Shown here piece by piece: positions 1 to 12,014 of a stretch of 64,000 bases of DNA. This DNA is from Fremontodendron californicum (taxonomy: Eukaryota > Streptophyta > Magnoliopsida > Malvales > Malvaceae). Location of the stretch: NCBI GenBank assembly GCA_030761205.1, contig JAULJL010000003.1, positions 30,634,123-30,698,122 on the forward strand, given 5' to 3'. A program made the position numbers and the translations under genes. Numbering within the stretch: the stretch's first letter is position 1; every line of letters starts with the position of its first letter. The notes under the pieces were generated by a model, which searched no databases, was not told where the DNA came from, and saw nothing but the letters and a program-made list of their open reading frames with translations.

Positions 1-1029
1 TAAACTTTCCGGTTTAAACATCCCAGCCAATCTTGATGCTTGACAAAATGCCTTGATATGGAAACTAAAAGAATGTTGAATTTGTTTGGTTCTCAATGAA
101 TTCATGATTTATAAAACCTGTTCCATTTGTGAGCCTAGAAGGGATATACATTTTTGTCATGAAGTTTTCCTGGAAAAGCCAGAATCTTGTTATACCAAGC
201 CTTGCCAATCCAGTTGAAAAAACCCAGATTGATACTTAGAGAAATTTCTAACAATGATCATCAGTCTTCAAAAGATTTGTACATCACACATTGTGGGGTT
301 AATATTTTTTGTTCAGAAGTTTTCAAAATGCGAAAACAAATAAAAAGATTTTTTTGAAATACCCATTTTGATGTTGGCATGAGACAAGGATTTTTCTAAC
401 TCAAAGGTGTAGAACTGCCAGGATAGGTCTTGACTTTCAGATATGAGAAGAAGAAATAGAACCCGGTTCAGATCTCTGTTGATGAAAGTTTGAAAAACTG
501 TTGGGGCAAAGAGAATAGCCAAAATGAATTGAAGATATACTCTGATTTGAAGAGGAAAAATGAATTTGAAAGGCTAAGCCAAAGTCTAGAAAAACAGCCG
601 GGGGCACTTGCATCACTCATGAGCACTCATCTCTTTATCGAGCTTTTGCATCTGCATAGTGTCGGCAAGCATTTGCATCATTCATGGGTATTTGCATTGG
701 CATTATTCCATAAGCATCTGTATTTTACCTTTACATTTACATTCTTCATGGAATTCGTATTTGTGCCATCTCAAGCAATTGCATCATTTCTAGAATCATT
801 GCATTTTCATTACTGTGTGGTAATTTTAGTTACACCATTCATAAACCAGTTACATGAACACAATTAGTAGGGGCATCTGCATCATGAAACATGGGCATCA
901 ATCCAAGTCATTTACATTTGCACCAGTTTAAGTCATTTCGTGTCTTATTCAACACCTGCATCTGCATCAAAAAGCATTCGCATCTTCTCAAAATCGTTAG
1001 GGTAATTTTCAACAATTCTTCAAAGAACA

Positions 1030-2345
1030 TTTTTAAGACCTCCGGGCATAATTTTTCAAATCACAGGTAAGACCTCCGGGCAATATCTTTAAGACCTCCG
1101 GGCAACATCTTTAAGACCTCCGGGCATAACGTTTTTCAGGGGTAAGGCCTCCGGGCACTATTCTTAAGACATCCTGACATCATTTTTAAAGTCGCATACA
1201 GCGCATTTTTTCCAAATTATGGGTAAGGCCTCCGGGCACCATTCTTAAGACCTCCGGGCATCATTTTTAAAGTCGCATACAGCGCATTTCTTCCAAATCA
1301 CGGGTAAGGCCTCCGGGCACCATTCTTAAGACCTCCGGGCATCATTTTTAAAGTCGCATACAGCGCATTTCTTCCAAATTATGGGTAAGGCCTCCGGGCA
1401 CCATTCTTAAGACCTCCGGGCATCATTTTTAAAGTCGCATACAGCGCATTTCTTCCAAATCACGGGTAAGGCCTCCGGGCACCATTCTTAAGACCTCCGG
1501 GCATCATTTTTAAAGTCGCATACAGCGCATTTCTTCCAAATCACGGGTAAGGCCTCCGGGCACCATTCTTAAGACCTCCGGGCATCATTTTTAAAGTCGC
1601 GTACATCGCATTTCTTCCAAATTATGGGCAAGGCCTCCGGGCACCATTCTTAAGACCTCCGGGCATCATTTTTAAAGTCGCATACAGCGCATTTCTTCCA
1701 AATTATGGGTAAGGCCTCCGGGCACCATTCTTAAGACCTCCGGGCATCATTTTTAAAGTCGCATACAGCGCATTTTTTTCAAATCACAGGTAAGACCTCC
1801 GGGCACCAATTTTTAAGACCTCCGGGCACCATTTTAAGACCTCCGGGCATAATTTTTCAAATCACAGGTAAGACCTCCGGGCAACATCTTTAAGACCTCC
1901 GGGCATAACTCTTTTTTTCAGGGGTAAGGCCTATGGGCACCATTTTTAAGACCTCCGGGCATAAGTTTTCAAATCACAGGTAAGACCTCCGGGCAACATC
2001 TTTAAGACCTCCGGGCATTATTTTTTTTAGGGGTAAGACCTCCGGGCACTAATTTTTAAGACCTCCGGTCATAATTTTTTTCAAATCATAGGTAAGACCT
2101 CTGGGCAACATCTTTAAGACCTCCGGGCATAACTTTTTTCAGGGGTAAGACCTCCGGGCACCAATTTTTAAGACCTCCGGGCATAATTTTTCAAATCACA
2201 GGTAAGACCTCCGGGCAACATCTTTAAGACCTTCGGGCATAACTTTTTTCAGGGGTAAGACCTCCGGGCACCAATTTTTAAGACCTCCGGGCACCAATTT
2301 TTAAGACCTCCGGGCACCATTTTAAGACCTTCGGGCACCAATTTT
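1030..2345. repeat. Satellite-like array built on RCCTCCGGGC, with an 81-bp higher-order unit
   Basis: The core AAGACCTCCGGGCA or AAGGCCTCCGGGCA recurs about 35 times exactly, plus several degenerate copies. Between roughly 1190 and 1790 two cores combine with a GTCGCATACAGCGC segment into a unit. The segment starts at 1191, 1272, 1353, 1434, 1515, 1596, 1677 and 1758, an exact 81-bp period. The GC content contrasts with the AT-rich surroundings. It lies in the 3' untranslated part of the element. Confidence 0.95.
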
Positions 2346-2455
2346 AAAGCCCTTCGAACATAAATTTTTCTTTTGAAATCGAATTCATTCCCTTAAGACG
2401 AATCGAGCCTTGTTTAGGCAGGGAATTCAATTTAAGGACAAAATCTTCAATTTAT

Positions 2456-2640
2456 TGTTTTTAAAAAAAATGAAAAAAAATAAAATAGAAAAAAAATAAA
2501 AAAAATAAAAAAAATAAAAAAAAATAAAAAAAAGGAAAAAGGAAAAAGGAAAAAAGAAAAAAGAAAAAAAGAAGAAAGAAGAAAAAATGAAAAAATGAAA
2601 AATAGAAAATGAAAAAAATTAAAATGAAAAAGAAACCCCT
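2456..2640. repeat. A-rich low-complexity tract
   Basis: Almost pure A with scattered G and T on the plus strand. The phenylalanine-rich reading frame on the opposite strand is a composition artefact. Confidence 0.9.
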
Positions 2641-2725
2641 TTCCCTTTCCTTCACATGTGATGTCACTGACCGTACAAAATTAGTGTCGGTTTATCTTTG
2701 CCTGATTCCTGATTCTCAGCAATAG

Positions 2726-2740
2726 CCAAAGAGGGGCAGC
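2726..2740 (+). other. Polypurine tract of LARD-B
   Basis: The purine-rich CCAAAGAGGGGCAGC abuts the TGTAGACACC start of the LTR. That is where plus-strand DNA synthesis is primed in LTR retrotransposons, and it shows that the LTR to its right is a 3' LTR of a plus-strand element. Confidence 0.75.
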
Positions 2741-5700
2741 TGTAGACACCTAATTTTGTCCGGACCACTAAACAGGTATGTTTTCTTCCCATATTGATGT
2801 TCCCAAGTGTAAAAAGACTGTTTTCATCCTGCAGGTGGTACTCCGAGACTTAGTTTAAGAGGGCGAGCACAAAAGGTCAAACTTGAAAAAAAGTCAACCC
2901 CGAAAAAGTCAACTCCGAAAAAGTCAACCCCAGAAAGTCAACTACTGAAAAAGTCAACCCACTTTCAAAATCAAGATTTTAAGTTCAATTGAAAAATGGC
3001 GAAAGAATTTTGATAATCCGAGGTCTACATTGAAAGATATGGAGTTCGGAAGTTGGGATTTGGAGATTCAGTAGAAAGGAAACCCTAATCCGAGAAATTT
3101 GGGGAAAAGTGCTTAAACGATCAAACTGGTCAAAATTGAAGGTTCCAAATGAAAGATAAGCACTGACTACGGGTAATGGAGAAGTCACTTGCAAGAAAAA
3201 CCGAAAAAAAAGTCAATCCGGGAGAAAACCGAGAATTAGGGTTTTTAGTGGATTTCGGTGAAATCGGGAAGAATCACAGATATAGCCCGACTTGGTAAGA
3301 CCAAAGCCCCCAATGGATGAGGAATGATTAAAAAGGATAGCCCAAGGCTCAGATTGAAGAAAATCTGAAAATCGGACTTGTTTTGAGCAAAACCGGGTTT
3401 CGGAGGTTAAAGGGTAAAATTGGAAAAATTTGGGAAAAATAGCAAATGGACTCCGAAAATTATGGAAAATTTGTCAATCTCATTCTTAAATCATTTGAAA
3501 GAGATTGGAGAAAGAAAATCTTGATTCCGAGTTCGTTTGCAAAGTGGCCAAATCCCGGGCTTCTTATGCAATAATTCAAAAAGATAAATCCCGGAAAAAT
3601 AGCAAATGGACTCCAAAAATTATGAAAACTTCCAGATCACACTTTTTAATTATTTTGAAGAGATTGGTGAAGAAAAATCTTGATTTGGAGCTCGTTTAAA
3701 AAATGGTAAAATGTAGGGGCATAAAAGGGCATTTTTGGGAAGAAAAAATCCAAATAAATAGCAAACGGACTCGGATAATTTTGAAAACTTCCAGAACTCA
3801 ATATTTTATTATTTTGGAAGTATTAAAAAAAGAAAAATTGAATTTGGAGTCCGTTTGATATTTATTTGCATCCGGGGGGCAAAATGGTCATTTCACCCAA
3901 GCAACCGAAAAGGGCTTTTTTGGCCCTTCAAAAAAATCAGAGTTGGGCTGGAAAAGAGAAGTGTTGGCATGCCCAAGCCCAAAGAAAGGAGGAAGCTTCT
4001 AATTTTTTTTTTTAATCAAGTGGTTAAAAATCAAGAGTTAGTTAACCATTCTCTTTGATCAAGCCATGGTGATTAAACCACATAGGTTAAGAAAGATGTC
4101 AACATTATTTTTGCATAGCTGTAATTTGAGAGGGCTGAGATGCTAATCTAAAGGTGGTAATTTCATGACTTTTCATCTTGAATTATTGGCCATTTGATGG
4201 AAATTAGGTTACACAAAAATGACAACATCTTGGAGGCTATATAACCATGCATTAAGGCTAGCCCTAAGGGGGTGGAGGCAGATTTTGGTTTCTTCTTTTC
4301 CATTTTGGCTGATTTCTCTTAGTTTTTCTTAGTTTTTATCTTCTTGGTTGAGAGCAAAAAAAGAAAAGTTTAGAAATAAAGGAAAGTTTGAAGAGAAAAG
4401 CTTGAAATATTAGCTTCTTGAGGTTGCTCTTGAGCACCAACTCTTGCACTTTCATTTTCTATTCTTGTTTTTTGCTATTTTAATCTCTACTTGGTGAGTT
4501 TTAATTTTAAAATAATGTTTCTTGTTCTTCCTTCATTTCCTTTCTTAAGTATATTTTTTTTACATTTTGTTTTTACAATAAACTCACCATGGCCAAATGG
4601 CCTACATTATTTATTTTAAGTTGTTGTTTCAATTCATTTTACCATATTGTTTATGCTATTTTCTTTGTTTTTGATGTTTTAAGTGTTATGTTATTTCATG
4701 TTCTTAAGTTATATTTAATTTGGTTGCTTTGTTTGTTGCCATTTATGTCTTAGATATCATGTTTTTGCATTTTTAATTTTCTGTTTTCATGTTGTTTAAA
4801 TTTGAGCATGTTTTAGAGTTAGCATATTAAGTGTTTGTGAAAATGCTTGTGTGATTCTTTGCATGATTCTTGTTTTATATCTTAGTGAGCATGTTTTAGA
4901 TTTGGTATATTAGGTGTTTGTGAAAATGCTTGTGTGATTTTTGTGTTATGACTTAGTTTTTCATGCTAGCATACCAAGTGTTTGTGAAAATGCCATGCTT
5001 GTTGGAGCTTGGGGCCATTTGGCTACTCCATGTGTTTTGCATTGTGTGTTGTATTTTTTGTCATGCTAGTTGTTAGGTTTTTGCATTTGCATGATATTTG
5101 GTTGGATTTTTGAATTAAGCATGCCTTGTGTTTGTGAAAATGCCATGCATGTCTTAGGTCTAGGTTACATTAAATGCCATGCAAGTTCATGTTAGGTCTA
5201 GGCCATATTATTTATGTCATGCATTTTCCTTACATTTAGGTTTAGATCCATGCATTTCATGCATTATGTTTGCTGCATTGTTTCATGCATTTCATGTTCA
5301 TGCCACTTGAATAATGACTTGAGCCAATTAATGGTTCAAAGTCATGCTCTCTTGAGCACACTTGTGGAAAATTAAGTTTGTCAAATTGATTATTCTACCT
5401 TTGTGATTTTTTTTACTTAGCCAATTTTTATCTAACTTTCAAAAAGTCCTAGCTACTGCTTTCAAGTCATTTTATGAGTTTCAAATATTTTTATTTTTAA
5501 ATGATTTTATCAAAGACAAAAAAAATGTGTTGGCAAAGCAGTTTTTTTTCCACCCAAAACTCGTACATCTCCGATTTTTCTGGGAATTCATCTTTGATCA
5601 GAAAATTAAGCCAATTTTTTCTCATGTAGTTTTATATGTCCTGAGTCTCCAGTATTTTTTTTAGAATTTTTGGAATTTTTAAAAATAGGGTAAAAAATCG

Positions 5701-7405
5701 TGGATTAAAACTGGACAGTGGAGTCAGGATTGAATTTAAAGAAAAACAAAGCAGTTTTTTCTCCTCCAAAAACTCGTACATCTCTGATTTTTCTGGGAAT
5801 TCATCTTTGATCAAACAATTAAGCCGATTTTTTCTCGTGTAGTTTTAAATGTCGTGAGTCTCCAGTATTTTTTTCAGAATTTTTGGAATTTTTTAAAATA
5901 GGGTAAAAAATCGTGGATTAAAACTGGACAGTGGAGTCAGAATTGAATTTAAAGAAAAACAAAGCAGTTTTTTCTCCTCCAAAAACTCGTACATCTCTGA
6001 TTTTTCTGGGAATTCATCTTTGATTCGAAAATTAAGCCGATTTTTTTTCGTGTAGTTTTACATGTTCTGAGTTTCCAGTATTTTTTTTAGAATTTTTGGA
6101 ATTTTTAAAAATAGGATAAAAATTCGTGGATTAAAACTGGACAGTGGAGTCAGAATTGAATTTAAAAAAAAAAACAATTTTCTGTTTTGGTTAATTTACT
6201 TAGAGTGGGCTGATTAGAAGGGTTAGCTACTGACTTAGGGTAATTTCTAAGCCTTTTCAAACTCTAAAAATGGTTTTTCAAGTCCCGGGTTAAGGGTAGT
6301 CAAGTCCGGATTTTTTAAACTTAGGAAATTAGAGCCATTTTAAAGAAATTAGCCCAGTTTTTATTTTTAATTCAAGCTTTTCAAAATTGTTTTCAAACAA
6401 TCACAAAGTATTTTGGTTTTAGAATATTTAATTTGACATATTTTCCTAAGGTAGCCGGATATCTTTTTAGATATACGGATTTCCTTAATTAAAGGAAAAA
6501 AATACATTTCATGCATTGCATTTTTATATTCATGCATTTTATATAATATGTGATTCTTGCTATAATAATTTCTATGATATTGTTGTTATTTTGATTTATA
6601 TTTTTTGATGTTACATGGTTTATTATATGGTTTCGAATATTTCATGATATCCTATGCTTTTATTTAGTTATCTTTATTTAGCATATACGTATTCATTTAT
6701 TTTAAATGTTTTCAAAAGATAATGGTTTTCAATAAAAATAAAGATATTCCCGAGTTAAAATAATTCATGAGTTCTCTACCGGGTTTGCTGGAGGGAATAT
6801 CATCAATTATCATTAATAAAGGAATATCTTTCTTTCAAAAAAGAGAATGATTCGGAAAGTTTTCCAAAACTAATAAAAATTTCTATATTTTGCCACGTTT
6901 GTTGGGGAATATAGGAAAATTTTGAATTTATAAATTCTGGATCATTTTCAATAAAAAAAATGAAATTATTTTTCTTTAAATTGGGAATTAACTTGAAATA
7001 CTAAATTTAAAACCAACTTTTTACCGAGACTTGAGATAACACACGATTAATAAGGTACCGATTTATACGGGCGTTGTGGGGGTGCTAATCCTTCCCCACA
7101 CGTAACCGACTCCCGAACCCGCTTCTTTGATTTCTCTGGTTTAAAACGCAGACTTGAAATTGGTTTTTAAAATGTTTTAATTAATTTTTAAAATATTTTA
7201 TAAAACCGGTTTTAATAGGTGGCCGATCACACCTAGCTAAAAAAGATTGGTGGCGACTCCATGTCTTTTTTAAGGTCATTTTCAAAACCTTCATTTTTCT
7301 AGAGGAATTAAGTCGACTTTTCCTCGATTTTTTTTAATGTCACGCCTAACGAATAATAAAGTCTTGCGATGAGACTCGTCGTTATTTTTTTTTTAGGTTG
7401 CGACA
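2741..7405 (+). mobile_element. LARD-B 3' LTR (4665 bp)
   Basis: Starts TGTAGACACC and ends GGTTGCGACA, with TG...CA termini. It is an inverted near-copy of 12015-16843. It contains three 213-bp tandem units, and near its 3' end a conserved block (about 7020-7140) ending in a purine- and C-rich segment that I associate with Ogre/Tat-type LTRs. A copy of TGGCGACTCC, the core of the family's own primer-binding site, lies inside the LTR at about 7251. The sequence to the right (7406 on) is the body of LARD-A, so this LTR marks the insertion junction. The 5-bp target duplication cannot be checked because the left end is outside the window. Confidence 0.9.
5540..6175. repeat. 213-bp tandem repeat inside the LARD LTR (three units)
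   Basis: The marker CTCGTACATCT begins at 5560, 5773 and 5986, giving two intervals of 213 bp. The same array is present inverted in the other LTR, at about 13240-13890, so it predates both insertions. Confidence 0.9.
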
Positions 7406-9839
7406 TATTTGTTTTCGCATTTTGAAAACTTCTGAACAAAAAATATTAACCCCACAATGTGTAATGTACAAATCTTTTGAAGACTGATGATCATTGTTAG
7501 AAATTTCTCTAAGTATCAATCTGGGTTTTTTCAACTGGATTGGCAAGGCTTGGTATAACAAGATTCTGGCTTTTCCAGGAAAACTTCATGACAAAAATGT
7601 ATATCCCTTCTAGGCTCACAAATGGAACAGGTTTTATAAATCATGAATTCATTGAGAACCAAACAAATTCAACATTCTTTTAGTTTCCATATCAAGGCAT
7701 TTTGTCAAGCATCAAGATTGGCTGGGATGTTTAAACCGGAAAGTTTAATCTTGGGAACAAAGTTTCAGTTTTTGAAGACAATCCTCCGAATGAGAGCTGA
7801 CAATTTGGGGGGTTCAGGAATTCCTAGATGTTCCTCGATGACCACTCCTTTAATAAGATCTTTTCTTTTGGGGTATCGGCACTATCATCGATGGCATCGA
7901 AAATTCCCATTCTACTGTAGACCGCCCGTTTTTTTGGGTTTTCGCCCTAGAGTCCCATTCTTTTCAATTTTTCTCTTTTTTTTTTTTTACCATGCACTTG
8001 AGAATTCTAAATTCTTCCTTAGTGAAATGAGAATCTGATAAGATGGGATAAAATCTGAGGAAAACCCTTCAAATTAAACATTCATGCTTGATCAAAATGG
8101 ACTTTTAAAGCACGTAATGTAGGCCATGGCTTAGGGTTCAGAAAGAAAGGATAAATAGGCCCAAAATATGTGTTTGAGGGTAATCAGATCAAGGATCATT
8201 TTTTGAGGAGGATTCTCCTTGAAGCATTTGTCTCTTCTTGGACATTTCTTTCCTTTTGACTTTTGCGTCTTTTCTTCTTCGCTTTTGGCTTTCATTTGCC
8301 ATCGCTTTTTCACACACTTTTTTTGTGTTTTTCTTGACTTTTATTTCGCCATCTTTTCCTCTTCTTTTTCTTTGACAGAGTGAGCCCGTATTTATTCGGG
8401 GCTCCATTTGCTTTCTGTCTGTCCTTGAGCTGTTACTCATTTCTCAATGATCTTTGAAAAGATCTTTCATCGCATTTGCCCCCCAGTATAGAGGGTAATC
8501 CTTGATTAGGGTTCAAAGAAGAAAGAATTCTTTTGGCTCAAAAGGGGTGACTATGGATAATAATTTTTTCTTGTGAAAGAGATATGAAATATGGCCATTT
8601 CTCATGTCAAGCACAAATATTCACATTGAAAAGCAATCCCCAGGGGAAATAGATATTCAGAATTTCATTTTGCACTTTGTAATCATCCGAATTCTCATAT
8701 CCATGATATCACGATTTTTCTTTTTCTTTTTTTTTTTTCTTTTTTTTCGTCGCATGCCACAATGATTCATGCATTAGCCCATCCTTCTTCACTATATATC
8801 CATCATTTCCACATATGATGCCCCAATTTGATTAACCATGCGAATTTGTATCAACGAGGAACATGGAAAGTCTAGGTCTGTTTTGAAAAGGCTGAGTTTC
8901 CAATCTGAGTTCTTTGAAGAGACAAGGAAAATATGACCCAAAAACGGGTTTTCTCTGGGACAAGGGATAATCTAGTTTAATCATTGTGCCCCAGGATGTC
9001 AATCATGAAGTGATGTTTGGGCAATTAGTGTTTTGTGGTCATTGGGAAAGGTCATGAATGGTTTTAGCGCAATCTTGACACACACCAAATTATCAAAATC
9101 TAGATTCTTGAAAGAATGTCTCATTTGTTTGAATTTCAAAGAATTTGAAAATTTTCAAAAAGTTTGTTCCTTTGCTCATAGCATAGACTAAGATCTACGT
9201 CTTTACTTATTCTATGACGACAATGGTTTTATGAAGTCAAATCATTCATATTCCTTGAAGCATTAGGTCTTTCAAGTGGTCTCGGTTCAAAGGATTTAGG
9301 CTTAGGAAAGCCTAAAAGAGAAGGCTGAAGGTATTGGGTCATTTCTAACAATGATCATCAATATTCTCAAGATTGTTCATTATTTCATGTGAAAACCACT
9401 TATTTATTGTTTACCACAAATTTTCTCAAAATTTCATTTTATTTTTTTTTTCAAATTTATCGCCAAAATAAAATGAACACAAAATATTTAAATTCAAAAT
9501 TTATTTCATGTAGATGTCAACATGAGACAAGCGCTTTCATCATCAAAGTGTATAGAAAAATATGCATCAGAATGCTCCTATTGACATGCTTTCAAAGATA
9601 ACAAATATTATCCTCAAAATTCTTCAAGAGAAAATCAATCTATGGTAAAACAAATTTCCAACGTTTGATAAGCTCTGGAATCCAAATGCCATTGTGGACA
9701 AGACCCTCAATTCTTTCCTTCAGTTTTTTTTTTAGTCGAATGCCCAATTGCCCCAATACGATACTCGCACTTGCTGTTGGGGTCATAGCTTTTAGCTGAC
9801 GAAGAAAACTCTTCAAAGCTAAGCCAATTTCTATTTCAT

Positions 9840-10870
9840 CTTATTAATGTGTTTCATGATGAATGAACTATGAATGTCATGAGTGCAATTTGATGCATGT
9901 GAAGGATAAACAAAGTTATGTGTGGTCATATACAGTGGAAACATGTTGACCATGTATGTTATAAATGCAACACGATGCCAACATGATACATTTAAAGAAT
10001 AAAAAAAAAAAAAAAAAAATCAATGCATGGATATATGTAATGAATGACCATGTACGTTCCAAATGCATTTCTCAATGAATGATCATATACACTATGAATG
10101 CCACACAATGTCAATTATGATGCATGTGAAGAATAAATGATTGACACAGAGTATATACAAAGAAAATCATGCTGGCCGTGTATGTCACGAATGCAACCTG
10201 ATGCCAATATGACAAGTTAATGTATGAGCATATCATGATGACTGTGTATGCCATGAATGCACCCTGATGCCAACATGATGCATGTAAAAAATAAGCAAAT
10301 TAATGCATGGATATATACAATGAATGACCATGTATGTTCTAAATGCATTTCCCAATGAATGATCATATACACTATGAATGCCACACAATGTCAATTATGA
10401 TGCATGTGAAGAATAAATGACTGACACAGAGTATATACAAAGAAAATCATGCTGGCTGTGTATGTCATGAATGCAACCTGATGCCAATATGACAAATTAA
10501 TGCATGAGCATATCATGATGACTATGTATGCCATGAATGCACCCTGATGCTAACATGATGCATGTAAAGAAAGAATAAATTGATATATGAATAGATACAG
10601 AAAAATCATGCTGACTATGAATGCATGAATGCAACTTGATGCTAACATGATGCATATAGAGAAAGAATAAATTGATATATGGATATATACAGAAAAATCA
10701 TGCTGACTATGAATGCATGAATGCAACTTGATGCCAACATGATGCATATAGAGAAAGAATAAATTGATACATAAGTATATACAAATAATGACCATGCATG
10801 TCATAAACGTATCTTACAATGAATGACCATGCATGCTATGACTATAACATGATGTCAAAATGATACATGC
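9840..10870. repeat. ATG/CAT-rich tandem repeats with 280-bp and 92-bp periods
   Basis: A long unit starting TGAATGACCATGTA recurs at 10041 and 10321 (280 bp). A shorter unit, marked by AACATGATGCAT, recurs at about 10552, 10644 and 10736 (92 bp). All are built from the same ATGAATGCA, TGATGCATG and GAATAAA words, which suggests the long unit is a higher-order form of an older short repeat. Confidence 0.85.
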
Positions 10871-11992
10871 AAAAATAAATGAATTAACACACAAAAAAAA
10901 AATTTTTGATTTTTTGTTTTTTTTTTTATAAACCAATCACATCATTTTCAAAAGAATTTCAGGATGGATCTTACTATGGTACAATATGCAAATGTTCATG
11001 TGACACTACCGGTTTTATGAAATCATCAAATTAAATTACCAACTGTTTATTGCAAAGAATGAGATCAATAATACAACCAAAAATGTACATGCTCTATTTA
11101 CACATGCATGAAATGTGCAACATGCAAAAATGCTTGAAACAGGATTTTTTTTGTTTTTTTTGTTTTTTTTTTAATAAAAAACGGCTAATGAACATCCGCC
11201 CCAACAATATCTGCTTATTTAGGCATCACGATGCCTTCGAGACGGAGTATCACATTTATTACGGGCGATGTACGTACATCGTTGCCCGATCTTCCACACT
11301 TATTCGGAGTGTAAAATAGGTAACAAAAGGTTTAGAAATGTCCCTCCATGTGTTCCTATTTTCGGTACATCTAACGGAAATCCGGCATGGCTTCGCCTAG
11401 GTTCACTATATGAGGGTGAATCGGTTCTAAGGCCCCGAATTGTTCCTCACTGTCGCCGGTGAAGGCTAGTAAGGCACCCCGATAAAAGCGGGTTCAATTC
11501 GTTAGAGTATATTTTCCTATGCCCATGCGGAGGATCATCACGAAGGCATTAGGTACTTTATACTCCGAAAGTGTTTCACTAGCCCATACGGAGGATCAAT
11601 CACGAAGGCTTAGTTACTTTACTCCCACTTAAAAGGACGGAACCCGGGTAGAGGATTCATGTTATGCAAATGCACGTGTAGTGTGTGTGGAGAAACAAAA
11701 CAAACCTGTCACCACCTATTCTACACCCCTTATTCTAAATGCCCTAGCAATTAAAACATTCAAGAATAGTGTAACGCATTAACCAACAAGCAATTATAAT
11801 ATACAACCTTAAATAACTAGAGAACAAAAATAAAATGCATGCACATGAGTATGAACATATTTAAAAACAATTTATTATTTTCAAAATTCTCCTTATTAAA
11901 AAAATGTGGGAATTAAAATCAAATACCAATTAAACCAACAAAACCGAGACTTTGATAACACACGACTAATTCTAGGCCTGACTCTCTAATAT

Positions 11993-12011
11993 GTCCCCAG
12001 TGGAGTCGCCA
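11993..12011 (-). other. LARD-A primer-binding site, tRNA-Arg type
   Basis: On the minus strand, four bases after the LTR end, the sequence reads TGGCGACTCCACTGGGGAC. From memory this is complementary to the 3' end of a plant tRNA-Arg with one mismatch. tRNA-Arg priming is described for Ogre-type Tat-lineage elements. It fixes the orientation of LARD-A and identifies the LTR at 12015-16843 as its 5' LTR. Confidence 0.8.
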
Positions 12012-12014
12012 AGC

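Larger units (their letters stand above)
1..2740 (+). mobile_element. LARD-B: 3' part of the internal region of a giant non-coding LTR retrotransposon
   Basis: This is the stretch upstream of the 3' LTR that begins at 2741. Its first 340 or so bases are an inverted copy of 7406-7748, which belongs to the other family member (LARD-A). No reading frame here resembles Gag, protease, RT or integrase. It holds a GC-rich satellite (about 1030-2345), an A-rich stretch and a purine-rich tract next to the LTR. The left end of the element lies outside the window. The name LARD (large retrotransposon derivative) is my inference from the long LTRs and the absence of coding sequence. Confidence 0.75.
7406..12014 (-). 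mobile_element. LARD-A: 5' internal region (non-coding), cut at 7405/7406
   Basis: Read on the minus strand, this follows the LARD-A 5' LTR and primer-binding site. About 4.6 kb in, it is interrupted by the LARD-B 3' LTR. The last 340 bases match the start of the window in inverted orientation, so the two elements overlap there in element coordinates. No Gag, protease, RT or integrase signature is visible in either strand. Several short lysine-rich minus frames near 8130-8440 are low-complexity and I do not believe them. Tandem repeats occupy about 9840-10870. A GC-richer block at about 11200-11650 contains two similar copies of CCCATRCGGAGGATCA. Confidence 0.75.

Noticed and set aside
490..867. 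125-codon plus-strand frame
   Set aside because: No recognisable domain; rich in His, Leu and Phe from repeated GCATCTGCAT and CATTTGCAT words. It lies in the non-coding interior of the LARD.
1030..2345. CRISPR-like periodic repeats
   Set aside because: Spacers are themselves repeated and the setting is a eukaryotic retrotransposon; it is an ordinary tandem array.
10550..10804. Repetitive minus-strand ORF with Ile/Cys/His-rich blocks
   Set aside because: It is a translation of the 92-bp tandem repeat.
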